The notes: a model not told the origin generated them from the sequence alone. Positions 1 through 8,339 are shown, counted from the stretch's first letter. The stretch: DNA of 49,136 bases from Thermococcus sp. (GCF_015523185.1 NZ_WAKV01000046.1:1-49136), one strand, 5' to 3'. Translations and numbers: made by a program.

Positions 1-49
1 CCGTGGGCGTCTCCTCACCGCTCAGAGGAGGTGCTTTCTCGTCATCGTC

Positions 50-1240
50 CTACTCCATGTCCTCAACGTAGAGGAAGAGGCACTTAAGGTATTCGGTGTC
101 CTTCGAGGCCATGAGAATCGGGTGGTCGGGAGCCTGAGTCCTATATGGCTCGAGCATCTTGAGGAACTTCCCTGCCTTGGCCCCCGCGGCGATTACCATG
201 TCCTTGAAGGCCTGCATGTCAACGTGCTGGGAGCAGGAGCACGTAACCAGGATTCCACCCTCCTTGACGAGCTTCAAACCGGCGTAGTTGACGTTGAAGT
301 AGGCCCTGAGTCCCCGCTGGAGGTCCTTCTCGTGCTGGACGAAGGCCGGTGGGTCCAGGATTACGATATCGAACTTCTCGCCCTTTCTGAGGAGTTCCTC
401 CATGACTGGAAAGGCCGAACCTACTATGAACTTCATCCTGTCTTCCACGCCGTTGAGCTTGGCGTTCTCCTTGGCGGTTTCTATGGCCCTGGGGGACTTG
501 TCAACGGCAACTACTTCCTCAGCCCCGGCAACGGCGGCGTGGATTGCAAAGCCACCCGTGTAGGTAAAGACGTCGAGAACCCTCATACCGGGCCTGACAT
601 ACTTCTCAAGGGCCATTCTATTCTCCCTCTGGTCGAGGAAAAAGCCGGTTTTCTGGCCACGCATGTCGACGATGAACTTGGCCCTGCCCTCCTCTATTAT
701 CGTCCTGTACTTCTCCTTTCCAAGGAGGACGCGCTCTATCTCGGGCAAACCTTCCCTTCTTCTTGAGCGCCCAGTGTTCTTCTCAAAAACGGTCTCGATT
801 TCGGGCTCAACTTCCATTATCGCCTCGGCCAAATCGAGCTTAAAGCGCTCCATTCCAATGCTCGAAATCTGGAGCGATGCAATCTCGTTGAAGCGGTCGA
901 CTATGAGGCCCGGAAGGTAATCAGCTTCTCCGTAGACCATTCTATAAGCTTTATCGTAGCCGAGCACCTTCTTCCTGTACTCGTTGGCCTTCCTAATCCT
1001 TTCGCGGAATAGCTCCTTCGTTATAGGCGTTTCCCTGTCCTTGATGAGCAGGCGGACCATTATGTTTGAGTTCGGATTAACGAAACCCCTCCCAAGGAAC
1101 TTGCCCCCGCGAGTGTAGACCTCAACGATGTCACCGGGTTCAAAGTCGCCCTCGGTTCTCACCACACCCTTCTTGAAGACTATCATCGCGCCCTTTCCGA
1201 TGGCCCTCGCGGCCTGAGCGTCAACTATAACCCTCGCCAT
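50..1240 (-). CDS. class I SAM-dependent rRNA methyltransferase, RlmI-like (PUA + Rossmann)
   Basis: Probable 23S rRNA cytosine-C5 methyltransferase of the RlmI/COG1092 family, 396 aa, about the family's usual length. An N-terminal PUA-like domain (about residues 1-70) precedes a central linker domain and a Rossmann methyltransferase core. The SAM-binding motif VLDVFTYTGGF lies at 221-231, LDPPAF at 295-300, and the TCSCS motif near 333-337 supplies the likely catalytic cysteine. The open frame extends 55 codons further upstream, but that part is low quality. I chose the ATG at 1240 because GGTGGTGAGA directly precedes it and a TATA box lies about 34 bp upstream. The exact target base is inferred from the family. 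Confidence 0.9.
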   Translation of the reverse strand: MARVIVDAQAARAIGKGAMIVFKKGVVRTEGDFEPGDIVEVYTRGGKFLGRGFVNPNSNIMVRLLIKDRETPITKELFRERIRKANEYRKKVLGYDKAYRMVYGEADYLPGLIVDRFNEIASLQISSIGMERFKLDLAEAIMEVEPEIETVFEKNTGRSRRREGLPEIERVLLGKEKYRTIIEEGRAKFIVDMRGQKTGFFLDQRENRMALEKYVRPGMRVLDVFTYTGGFAIHAAVAGAEEVVAVDKSPRAIETAKENAKLNGVEDRMKFIVGSAFPVMEELLRKGEKFDIVILDPPAFVQHEKDLQRGLRAYFNVNYAGLKLVKEGGILVTCSCSQHVDMQAFKDMVIAAGAKAGKFLKMLEPYRTQAPDHPILMASKDTEYLKCLFLYVEDME

Positions 1241-1330
1241 TCTCACCACCGGAGTCGCTACGCAAAGGGGTTTAAAAAACCGGCGATAGTTATTTAACCC
1301 CCAGAGGTCTATATTAGACCGGTGGTTTCT
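1241..1330. promoter_or_regulatory. divergent promoter region with 15-bp dyad
   Basis: Two opposed TATA-like boxes are visible: TTTAAAAAAC at about 1271-1280, read on the minus strand for the methyltransferase, and GTTATTTAAC at 1289-1298, read on the plus strand for the small gene at 1331. A perfect inverted repeat, GGTCTA-TAT-TAGACC, lies at 1306-1320, about where plus-strand transcription should begin. Promoter calls rest on spacing and composition only. Confidence 0.5.
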
Positions 1331-1636
1331 ATGCACTTCGAGGTTATAAAGGAGTTCTTGGAAGAGATTGGCGCCGACTGGATAGAGCTCGACGGCGAAA
1401 TCCACCTCGAGCCAAAGGTCTTCTACGAGGTCTGGCGCTACGTCGGCCAGCCGGAGCTTAAAACCTACGTCGTTGAGGATGAAGTCGTTGAGCCCGGCTC
1501 TTATGACCCGCCTGAGATGAAGTACACCGACGTTAAAAAGGTCAAGGTCAAGAAGGTCTACTTTGAGACCCTCGACGGAAAGAGGATAGTGACAGACTAT
1601 TCCGAGTTCCAGAAGATTGTGAAGGAGAAATCCTGA
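1331..1636 (+). CDS. small conserved-looking hypothetical protein (101 aa)
   Basis: I do not recognise a family. The 101-aa protein is acidic at the N-terminus (FEVIKEFLEEIGADWIELDG) and lysine/valine-rich in the middle, with no membrane segment, signal peptide or cysteine, so it is likely a soluble cytoplasmic protein with mixed alpha/beta structure. A GTG three codons earlier (1322) is possible, but the ATG at 1331 sits behind GGTGG at a usable distance. It has its own promoter with a dyad over the predicted start site. It converges with the permease gene whose stop lies immediately after it. Confidence 0.75.
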   Translation: MHFEVIKEFLEEIGADWIELDGEIHLEPKVFYEVWRYVGQPELKTYVVEDEVVEPGSYDPPEMKYTDVKKVKVKKVYFETLDGKRIVTDYSEFQKIVKEKS

Positions 1637-2761
1637 CTAGCGGAGTAGCAGGGGAACCATCAAAGCTCCCATGCAGTTCGTTCTTTTTACTCCTATAAGG
1701 GGGGCAAGATAGCCGACTATTGACGAAGCAATGAGCGCGAGAACCCCAAGAAGGCCATCAAAGGCCAAGGCGAGGAAAATGAGAAAAGCCAAGACAGCAC
1801 CATTGACAACCCTGTAGTTCACACGGGAGATTGCATCGACAAAGAGGCCCGCGAGAAACTCACCGTAAACAAGAACCGAGAGACCAACGAAGAGTGCCAC
1901 GAGCAGAAAACCGGGGAGAGCTTTAACACCTATAGGTTTCATCATGGCAACGATTCCGTTTCTCATTCTTCCAGTTTCGAGGAAGTTGAGGAAGGCAAAG
2001 AGGAAGTTGGAGGTATTCACGGAGTAAACCACTGTCAAAAACGAACGCTCGTCCTTTGAAATGAAAGAGCCAAGGAGGGCCGCCTGAGAGGCAGTAAAGG
2101 CCGGAAGGAGAGAGGCCAGCATTCCGAAGAGCGTCCCGAGAAAGGAAAACAGGATGAGTCTTGAATGTCTTATTCTGAGTTCAGAATCTCCCGGCTCAAC
2201 GCCAGACACATCTGAGAAAAGTGAAGAAACAATCACGGGGACTCCAAACAGGCCCGTGAAGAGGGCATAAAAAGGTTCTTTCAGATTCAGCGAGAGGATT
2301 AGCAGGCCGAGACTTCCAGAGAGGAGGAGTATAAAGAAGGTACCAAGCCGTTTTGCTCCACGTTCGGTAAACACGAGGAGGAAAATAAGAAAAACGACGG
2401 TTATTTTTCCAATCTCCGGCCTGTAGTAGGGTGCCAGGAGAAGATACATGGGAATCAGCGGAAGGAAGAAGAGCACCGCCAGAAAGCTTGAAAGGATTGC
2501 TATCCTAACTACTTCCATACCCCTTCCGGCTATAACGAGCCTGTGGGACGGCAAAATTCCCAGCGCGGTTCCCTCATCGGGAACGCCGAGAAACGTCGAG
2601 GGTAAAGCGTCGAGGAAAGTGTGCGTTAGTCCCATAGCAAAGAGCACGACGGAACCCAAGCCGAAGTTCCTCAGCATAGAGGCTAAGGTGTTCACGTGGA
2701 TTCCGGGGGTTATTCCGGTTAAAGTTCCGAGTAAAAGGCCTAGCAGTGTCTCTCGGAGCAT
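1637..2761 (-). CDS. TctA-like membrane permease (COG1784 family)
   Basis: A 374-aa, very hydrophobic protein with about ten predicted membrane helices. The N-terminus carries the TctA/DUF112-type signature, with GTLTGITPGIHVNTLA at about residues 12-27 followed by a short conserved FLG-PDEGTALGILP segment. This matches the archaeal branch of the tripartite tricarboxylate transporter large subunit. Archaeal members stand alone without TctB/TctC, and none is seen here. The first 22 bp overlap the 3' end of the upstream secreted-protein gene, so the two are probably co-translated and may work together. The substrate is unknown. Confidence 0.82.
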   Translation of the reverse strand: MLRETLLGLLLGTLTGITPGIHVNTLASMLRNFGLGSVVLFAMGLTHTFLDALPSTFLGVPDEGTALGILPSHRLVIAGRGMEVVRIAILSSFLAVLFFLPLIPMYLLLAPYYRPEIGKITVVFLIFLLVFTERGAKRLGTFFILLLSGSLGLLILSLNLKEPFYALFTGLFGVPVIVSSLFSDVSGVEPGDSELRIRHSRLILFSFLGTLFGMLASLLPAFTASQAALLGSFISKDERSFLTVVYSVNTSNFLFAFLNFLETGRMRNGIVAMMKPIGVKALPGFLLVALFVGLSVLVYGEFLAGLFVDAISRVNYRVVNGAVLAFLIFLALAFDGLLGVLALIASSIVGYLAPLIGVKRTNCMGALMVPLLLR

Positions 2762-3903
2762 ATATCGTCACCTGAACTAACTTTAAAGGCCGGTCTTCCC
2801 CTATAGGTCGTGAAAAACCCGTAGGCTGTAACATTCTCGTTTTTCACAATGGACACCCCAAGCCTTGAAGGGAGCTTTAGGAGAATGGAACAGCTCCCGT
2901 TCGTGACGTTAGCAATCCCAAAGCCGTTCTTATAGACCCTAACCCACGCCACTCTTCCCGAGATTCTGGCGAATTTGCCCTCTTCAAAGGAGCAGATTGA
3001 ATTATGCAGTTCCTCCCGGGGCCTTAAAATGGTGCAGTTAAGACAGAGCAAACTCGACTTTCTCCTGAGGGCGTTGAACTTTACGGTGTCCCCCACCCTG
3101 GCTGAGAATCCGTAAAGCTTCAGCGATGTGCAGTTCATCCTGAGATAGCGGGAGGTCCTCCAAGTAACGAGGCATTCTCCGGTTGCTATCTCTCCAACTC
3201 CGGCCGAGTTAAGGGGTTTTTCCTCAGGGTAACCGAGAATTTGGATTTCTTCATTGGAGTCAACGTAGAGGGTAATCGTTGAATAAAGCCTGACGATGCC
3301 GAGAACTCTAACTTTCTGACCGGGCTTTAAGGAGAGACCATGGGGCAGGTAAACGCGAAAAGCTTCGCTTCCGTTCCAGAGCGTTGCTGGGTTTCCGCCG
3401 TAGAGAACAACACCTTCGAGGCGGTATGGCATGCCGTTCATGGGCTCCTCAGGATAACCGAGTTTCGTAACTTTAAGGGGATAAAACTTTGAACCATATC
3501 TCAGGCCCTCAACTATCACGATAACCCCCTCGGATATGTTCAGAGGATACGCGAGGCGAATACTACCCGGAGTCAGGAGCTGGGGGTAGTAGCTTACCCA
3601 GTAGGCACCTTCAACCCGTTCGAGAGGAAAGGTTGCGTTTGCCGGGACTATCGAGGAAGCGTCAATCCACAGGCCCCCCTTGGTCTTCCTCAGTCTGCCC
3701 TCCACCCGATAGACGTTGCCGAACTCTAAATGCTCCCTAACGGCAAGACTAACTGAACCGTTGTACAGGACGGAAAAAGAATCCGAGGAGTAAACGCAAA
3801 GACCCGTGAAGGAATCGGTTTCAGGGGAGTAACGACTAAGGGCGAGGGAAACGAAGAGGAGAGAGGACAGTAAGACTACTGTCAATGTTTTTCTCGACAC
3901 CAT
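2740..3903 (-). CDS. secreted or membrane-anchored beta-rich (OB-fold-like) protein
   Basis: A 387-aa protein with an N-terminal signal/anchor (hydrophobic residues about 7-22) and an extracytoplasmic body of repeated short beta modules of the type YRVEGRL, VRVLGIVRL and ARISGRVAWV. These resemble strands of OB-fold repeats. Several cysteines (CLNC near 280, ICSF, DDICSERHC at the end) could form disulfides, and there are many N-x-S/T sequons. The gene overlaps the downstream COG1784 permease by 22 bp. The OB-fold assignment is a pattern-level inference and the function is unknown. The ATG at 3903 lies about 26 bp from a TATA box, suggesting a leaderless mRNA. Confidence 0.7.
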   Translation of the reverse strand: MVSRKTLTVVLLSSLLFVSLALSRYSPETDSFTGLCVYSSDSFSVLYNGSVSLAVREHLEFGNVYRVEGRLRKTKGGLWIDASSIVPANATFPLERVEGAYWVSYYPQLLTPGSIRLAYPLNISEGVIVIVEGLRYGSKFYPLKVTKLGYPEEPMNGMPYRLEGVVLYGGNPATLWNGSEAFRVYLPHGLSLKPGQKVRVLGIVRLYSTITLYVDSNEEIQILGYPEEKPLNSAGVGEIATGECLVTWRTSRYLRMNCTSLKLYGFSARVGDTVKFNALRRKSSLLCLNCTILRPREELHNSICSFEEGKFARISGRVAWVRVYKNGFGIANVTNGSCSILLKLPSRLGVSIVKNENVTAYGFFTTYRGRPAFKVSSGDDICSERHC

Positions 3904-3924
3904 TGCTTGAAGTAAAAAGAAAGG

Positions 3925-3936
3925 ACTTAAAAAAAT
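3925..3936 (-). promoter_or_regulatory. TATA box for leaderless secreted-protein gene; also T-tract after KaiC-like gene
   Basis: ACTTAAAAAAAT on the plus strand reads as a T-rich TATA element on the minus strand, centred about 26 bp before the ATG at 3903. The same run gives seven consecutive T on the minus strand just after the upstream KaiC-like gene ends at 3945, so it may also act as that gene's terminator. Confidence 0.45.
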
Positions 3937-3944
3937 TTCGATTG

Positions 3945-4697
3945 CTAATAAATTTCTCCGCTCGGGTAGACGACTATGCCCTCCTCGGTTATCTCGAAGG
4001 GATACTTCTTCATCGAGTGCCTTGTTTCGCGCATCTTCCTGATTAGGAGGTAGCGCTTGAGCTCGACTTCCCTCTCTATGAAGTCCAAGAGGATAACGCC
4101 TCTGGAAATGTACTCCTCAACACCATACCTACTGATTTTGCCCCTGCTAGGGTCAGGAGCTTCTGTGGTAAGGATTGAAGTAACGCCCATCTCAAGAAGG
4201 ATAGTGTTGAGCTGAAGGAGCATCTCCCTGATTTCTTCCTCCTTCTTGAGGCGGAAGGCTATGGAAGGAATCGAGTCTATAACGAGCCTTTTAGCGTTGA
4301 TTGCCTTAACGACGCGGTAAACGTACCTAAGGAAGTCCTCAGCGTTGAGGTTGCCCTCGAGAACGTACTGCTCCTCGGAGGGAAGTCCAACGACCGCACT
4401 AACACCGTCAACTATGGCTATCTTCCCCTCCTTCTCATACCGCTCTATGTCCCAACCAAAAGTCCTCATTTCCCTTCTCAAATCCTGTGCCCTCTCCTCA
4501 AGGGTGACTATCACTCCGGGCTCATTGTATAACTCCACTCCCTTGTAAACGAACTGAACTGCGAATGTCGTCTTACCGCTTCCGGTAGGACCGGTTACGA
4601 GAACCGTAGTTCCCTCTGGGAATCCTCCCTCAACGAGGTCGTCAAAACCGGGAATCCCGGTCTTGACCCTGCGAACTTGCCACACCTCTCTGGTCAT
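3945..4697 (-). CDS. KaiC-like RecA-superfamily ATPase (single domain)
   Basis: A 250-aa single-domain ATPase of the archaeal KaiC-like group (COG0467). It begins with the family signature VKTGIPGFDDLVEGG (residues 11-25), followed by Walker A GPTGSGKT at 36-43 and a Walker B-like segment RLVIDSIPSI near 150. A conserved RKMRETRHS stretch lies near the C-terminus. Such proteins usually act in signalling or regulation rather than in a circadian clock. I chose the ATG at 4697 because GGTGA precedes it by five bases; a GTG three codons upstream is the alternative. It is transcribed divergently from priL. A paralogue is encoded at 44779-45522. Confidence 0.85.
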   Translation of the reverse strand: MTREVWQVRRVKTGIPGFDDLVEGGFPEGTTVLVTGPTGSGKTTFAVQFVYKGVELYNEPGVIVTLEERAQDLRREMRTFGWDIERYEKEGKIAIVDGVSAVVGLPSEEQYVLEGNLNAEDFLRYVYRVVKAINAKRLVIDSIPSIAFRLKKEEEIREMLLQLNTILLEMGVTSILTTEAPDPSRGKISRYGVEEYISRGVILLDFIEREVELKRYLLIRKMRETRHSMKKYPFEITEEGIVVYPSGEIY

Positions 4698-4900
4698 ACG
4701 AATCACCGTGATGGCTATTGGGACAACTTCTTAATTCATCAGCTATAGCTAAATTGACTGTTTATGGATATAAAACTTTTGGAAGATAGGGGAACTAAAA
4801 TCATCTTTGATGGAAGATTTACAATAATGCGCCATCAATCCCACTGGGTCGTTGAACGGAAACGTTTTATTGAAAAAAGCAAAGTGTTGACGGTGGAACC
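4698..4900. promoter_or_regulatory. divergent promoter region between KaiC-like gene and priL
   Basis: About 200 bp, AT-rich. A minus-strand TATA-like element at about 4730-4738 would serve the KaiC-like gene. A plus-strand element, GTTTTATT, at about 4864-4871 lies near 35 bp before the priL ATG. A 10-bp palindrome AGCTATAGCT sits at 4741-4750. A short frame starting at 4764 overlaps these signals and is not supported as a gene. Confidence 0.4.
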
Positions 4901-6109
4901 ATGCTTGACCCCTTCGGGAGAGAGGCCCAGGAACTCATACGGCGCGAGTTCGGTGACCTTCTAGTCCTCCTTGAGAAAATACCGGGCAGTGTGAGCCTCG
5001 GGGAGGCGCTGTCCCTCGTCAGGTGGATGCTGGAATCAAAGGAACCCCCGGAAGAGCTCCTGACCGTTGACTCCCTCGATGAACTCATGGATTTGTTCCG
5101 GTTCTACGCCCTCCTCGGTGCCCTGGCATTTTCCCCTTACGGCCTCGAAGTCGAGTTCGTGAGGGAGGCAACTTCAAAACTCTACCGCGCGAGGATAGAG
5201 AGGAAGCGCTCCCTTGAAGAAAGCCTTCTGAAGGTCAAACCTGCTGAAGGAATTCCAGAAAGGGACAGGAAAATACTGGAGAGGGCCATGGACAGGAGCC
5301 TTCCCGAGGAAGAGAGGGAGAAACTCAGGCTCAAATACAGAATACCCCTGAGCGAGTTTATCGGTTTGTGGGAAGGCTCCCTGAAGGATGTTTACATTAG
5401 GGGTGGCTATGCCTACCTCCGCTGGAACGACGTTTTAAAACTCTGGGAGATGGCCTTCGAGAGGCGTTTTGACAGGGCTGTAAGCCTTTTATCTGACGTT
5501 AGAGATGAGTTGCCAGAGTTCTACGAGAGACTCGCGGAGGAGCTCGAAAAACTAGCCGGGGAGTACTTCAAGGAGAGGCTTGAAAAACTCGGCAAAGTCG
5601 GAGCCAAACCTCTTCGCTTTGAACTCTTCCCGCCCTGCGTCAAGGAGGCATTGAAAGGAGTTCCAGCCGGAATGAGGAACTATGCTATAACTGTTCTTCT
5701 AACGAGCTTCCTGAGCTATGCGCGCCTCTGCCCGAACCCACCTAGAAAGGACGTCAGGATTAAGGACTGCGTGAGCGATTTGAGGGTTGTTGAGGAGGAG
5801 ATACTCCCCGTCATCATAGAGGCAGGAAACCGATGTAAGCCGCCTCTTTTCGAGGATCAGCCCCACGAGATAAAGAACATCTGGTACCACCTCGGGTTCG
5901 GCTTGACCGATAAACCAACCCTGGAGGACAGCGGGAATTCGACATGGTACTTTCCGCCGAACTGCGACAAGATAAGGGCCAATGCACCCCAGCTGTGCAA
6001 ACCGGACAAGCACTGCCGTGGAATTAAAAACCCGCTGACGTACTATCTGAGAAGACTCGCAAGGGAAGAGAAAAGTGGAGAAAACCAAGGGGGAGACAAC
6101 GGTGGCTGA
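4901..6109 (+). CDS. priL: DNA primase large subunit PriL
   Basis: Regulatory large subunit of the archaeal/eukaryotic-type DNA primase, which with PriS makes RNA (and in Thermococcales also DNA) primers at replication forks. It is 402 aa, the normal size. The helical N-terminal part precedes the C-terminal iron-sulfur domain, where four cysteines (246, 355, 366, 372) are placed as in the family's [4Fe-4S] cluster; the last lies in HCRGIKNP. The ATG follows GGTGG closely. The stop overlaps the best PriS start by 8 bp, coupling the two subunits. Confidence 0.95.
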   Translation: MLDPFGREAQELIRREFGDLLVLLEKIPGSVSLGEALSLVRWMLESKEPPEELLTVDSLDELMDLFRFYALLGALAFSPYGLEVEFVREATSKLYRARIERKRSLEESLLKVKPAEGIPERDRKILERAMDRSLPEEEREKLRLKYRIPLSEFIGLWEGSLKDVYIRGGYAYLRWNDVLKLWEMAFERRFDRAVSLLSDVRDELPEFYERLAEELEKLAGEYFKERLEKLGKVGAKPLRFELFPPCVKEALKGVPAGMRNYAITVLLTSFLSYARLCPNPPRKDVRIKDCVSDLRVVEEEILPVIIEAGNRCKPPLFEDQPHEIKNIWYHLGFGLTDKPTLEDSGNSTWYFPPNCDKIRANAPQLCKPDKHCRGIKNPLTYYLRRLAREEKSGENQGGDNGG

Positions 6110-7136
6110 ACTCCTGAGAGAGGTTAGTAGGGAGGAGAGGGAGCTCTACTATCGAACCGAATGGAAAGCGGAGAGAATACCTGACTTCATACTGGAGAGC
6201 CTTGAGAGGCGCGAGTTCGGCTTCGACCATACCGGGGAGGGACCAAGCGACAGGAAGAACGTATTCACCGACGTAAGGGACCTGGAGGACTACGTTAAAG
6301 CCACTTCACCCTACGCGATATACACCTCCGTTGCGCTCTACAGGGAGCCCGCCGAGATGGAGGGCTGGCTCGGGGCGGAGCTTGTCTTTGATATAGACGC
6401 GAAGGACCTGCCTTTAAGGAGATGCCTCAACAGGCATCCGAGCGGTCAGGTCTGTCCGCTCTGCCTTGAAGATGCGAAGGAACTCGCGAGGGACACGCTG
6501 ATAGTCCTAAAGGAGGACCTCGGGTTTGAAAATGTCCACGTTGTCTATTCCGGCAGGGGCTACCACATCAGGGTTCTCGACAAGTGGGCACTGAAACTGG
6601 ACGCAAAGGCTCGCGAGAGGATTCTTGCCTACATCAGCGCCTCGGAGGAGGTGACCTACGAGGACGTTATGAGCAGGAGGATTATGCTCTCCTCGGGTTA
6701 CTTCAGGGTCTTTAGGCTTCGCTTCGGTTACTTCATAAGTCGCGCCAACGAAAACCACCTAGTAAACGCTGGAATAAAGAGGAGCATTGCAAGGAAGATA
6801 CTGAACGAAGAGAGCAGGGAAAAAATCGTAAGGAGCTTCGTGGAGAAGGGTCTGCTCGCGGCATTCCCCAGTGGCGTGGGATACAAAACCCTCATAAGGC
6901 TCTTCTCGATATCGGGCACATTCTCAAAGGCCTACTTCGACGGGCGCGTTACCGTGGACGTTAAAAGAATCCTTCGCCTCCCCTCGAGCCTGCACTCAAA
7001 GGTAGGGCTCATCGCCACATACATCGGTCCCGATGAGAGAAAGCTTGAGAAATTCAACCCCTTCAACGATGCAGTTCCAGAGTTCAGGAAGGAGGAAGTG
7101 AGGGAAGCCTACGAGGAGTGGGAGAGCTCGCAATGA
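6102..7136 (+). CDS. priS: DNA primase small (catalytic) subunit PriS
   Basis: Catalytic primase subunit. The metal-binding pair D97 and D99 lies in LVFDIDAKDLP, a zinc-knuckle (C108, H112, C118, C121) follows at once, and the nucleotide-binding YSGRGYHIRV motif comes after. The start needs a decision: a GTG at 6075 gives 353 aa, but the GTG at 6102 lies six bases behind GGGGGAG, overlaps the priL stop, and gives 344 aa starting near LLREVSREER, as I recall for the Pyrococcus protein. I therefore prefer 6102. The stop overlaps the next gene's ATG (ATGA). Confidence 0.94.
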   Translation: MAELLREVSREERELYYRTEWKAERIPDFILESLERREFGFDHTGEGPSDRKNVFTDVRDLEDYVKATSPYAIYTSVALYREPAEMEGWLGAELVFDIDAKDLPLRRCLNRHPSGQVCPLCLEDAKELARDTLIVLKEDLGFENVHVVYSGRGYHIRVLDKWALKLDAKARERILAYISASEEVTYEDVMSRRIMLSSGYFRVFRLRFGYFISRANENHLVNAGIKRSIARKILNEESREKIVRSFVEKGLLAAFPSGVGYKTLIRLFSISGTFSKAYFDGRVTVDVKRILRLPSSLHSKVGLIATYIGPDERKLEKFNPFNDAVPEFRKEEVREAYEEWESSQ

Positions 7137-7978
7137 AACCGAGGGGAAAAGTTAAGATAGCGGTTGCAATGCTAATATGGGGAAGCGTTGGCATATTCGG
7201 CAGGTTCTCCGGACTTTCCGGGTTAGGAGTCGCTTTCTTCAGGGTCTCTCTCGGGGCACTCGCAATGCTTCTTATATTAGCAGTCAGGAGAAAGCTTGGA
7301 AAAACCCTCAGAGCCTTTAGGCCAAACGTTCTGCCTTTAGTGGCGCTCGGGACGGCTTTGGCCTTGAACTGGGTTTTCCTCTTTACGGCCTTCAACTACA
7401 CGACGATAGCGAACGCGGTTTTGGTTTACTACACCGCTCCTGTTTTAGCGACGCTCATTTCGTGGCGCTTTCTCGGGGAGAGGCTCAACAAGAGAAACGT
7501 GATAAGCCTGGGAACTGCCTTCTTGGGCCTCCTCCTCATAGCGTCTTCCCAGAGGGTTAGCCTCTCAGATAGGGACTTCATCGGGGTGGTGTTTGCTTTT
7601 CTGGGGGCAATATTCTACGCCCTGATTCCGAACATTGGAAGGTTCCTTCGCGAGGTTAATGGTGAAAGCCTGACATTCCTCCAGCTCGCGATAGCCACCC
7701 TAGTCTTATCGCCTTTCATGGCTGTGGAAAAAGCCGGAAATCCAGTATGGTGGGCAATTGGGGTTCTCGTATTAGTCCACACAGTTCTTGCCCTCTACCT
7801 CTACATGGACGGGCTCAAAGTGGTAGAAGTGAAAGATGCATCCCTGCTGAGTTATCTGGACCCTCTGAGCGCTATTTTATACGCGTTTCTGGTCTTTGGA
7901 GAGGTGCCCGGGTTGAGAACTGTAGTGGGAGGCGCGCTAATACTTCTAGCTTCCGCTTTGGACGTTTTGAGAAGGTGA
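7133..7978 (+). CDS. EamA/DMT-family transporter
   Basis: A 281-aa membrane protein with about ten helices in two EamA repeats, the standard drug/metabolite transporter layout. The first helix carries the typical MLIWGSVGIFGRF motif, and the second repeat ends with a DPLSAILYAFLVFGE segment as usual for the family. The ATG at 7133 overlaps the priS stop as ATGA, so it is the third gene of the primase transcript. This is probably a positional rather than a functional link. The substrate cannot be predicted. The stop at 7976-7978 directly abuts the 3' end of the oppositely transcribed RNase P RNA. Confidence 0.88.
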   Translation: MKPRGKVKIAVAMLIWGSVGIFGRFSGLSGLGVAFFRVSLGALAMLLILAVRRKLGKTLRAFRPNVLPLVALGTALALNWVFLFTAFNYTTIANAVLVYYTAPVLATLISWRFLGERLNKRNVISLGTAFLGLLLIASSQRVSLSDRDFIGVVFAFLGAIFYALIPNIGRFLREVNGESLTFLQLAIATLVLSPFMAVEKAGNPVWWAIGVLVLVHTVLALYLYMDGLKVVEVKDASLLSYLDPLSAILYAFLVFGEVPGLRTVVGGALILLASALDVLRR

Positions 7979-8302
7979 GGCAAGGGGGTCGTAGCCCGCC
8001 TTCTGTATTAAGGGGGCATTCGACTGAGCGGCCTACCACGGGGCTCGCACCGGGAACTCATCGCCCCCTCCTCGGCCTTGCACCCCGCGGGACGGCCGTT
8101 TCACCGCATCCCCCGGGATTGTCTGCGGGTTAGCTCGGTGCCCGTCGCCGGGCCCTTCTCCGCTTTCATCCACATCCCCCGGGGGCCGTGTCGTTTCTGC
8201 GCCGTTGCCCTCCCTCTCGGGAGGTGCCTTACGGCACCGCGGCCCCGGTGCGGTGGGCGGAACTTCCTCGGGAGGACCCCGAGGGCCCCCGACCCCCTCG
8301 CC
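7979..8302 (-). ncRNA. rnpB: RNase P RNA (archaeal type A)
   Basis: Catalytic RNA of RNase P, which trims tRNA 5' leaders. On the minus strand I see the 5' conserved GAGGAAGTTCC segment (CR-I), internal GAAACGACACGG and GGTGAAACGGCC elements, and the 3' conserved ACAGAAGGCGGGCTAC (CR-V). The ends pair as helix P1: GGCGAGGGGGTCG at 8290-8302 with CGACCCCCTTGCC at 7979-7991, the only mismatch being a G-U pair. This sets both ends to within a few bases. The length of about 324 nt fits Thermococcales RNase P RNA. GC content is well above the surroundings, as expected for a structural RNA in a hyperthermophile. Confidence 0.95.
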
Positions 8303-8323
8303 AAAAAAGAGTATAGAAGGAGG

Positions 8324-8332
8324 AATAAAAAG
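8324..8332 (-). promoter_or_regulatory. TATA box of rnpB
   Basis: CTTTTTATT on the minus strand is centred 26 bp upstream of the predicted RNA 5' end at 8302, the normal archaeal spacing, with AACC just upstream as a weak BRE. It sits only 8 bp past the stop of the secreted-protein gene on the same strand. Confidence 0.6.
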
Positions 8333-8339
8333 GTTTGGT

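Noticed and set aside
1-52. Open frame continuing past the TAG of the methyltransferase toward the left edge
   Set aside because: Only 16 codons are visible (acidic, Pro-rich); readthrough is unsupported and the stretch is too short to call a gene.
122-766. Plus-strand 214-aa frame opposite the RNA methyltransferase gene
   Set aside because: It is antisense to a well-supported gene, with no promoter or family resemblance; shadow frames are common in GC-rich coding DNA.
4764-4964. Short frame beginning MDIKLLEDRG before priL
   Set aside because: It overlaps the priL promoter and the first 60 bp of priL, has no SD, and its ATG lies inside an AT-rich control stretch.
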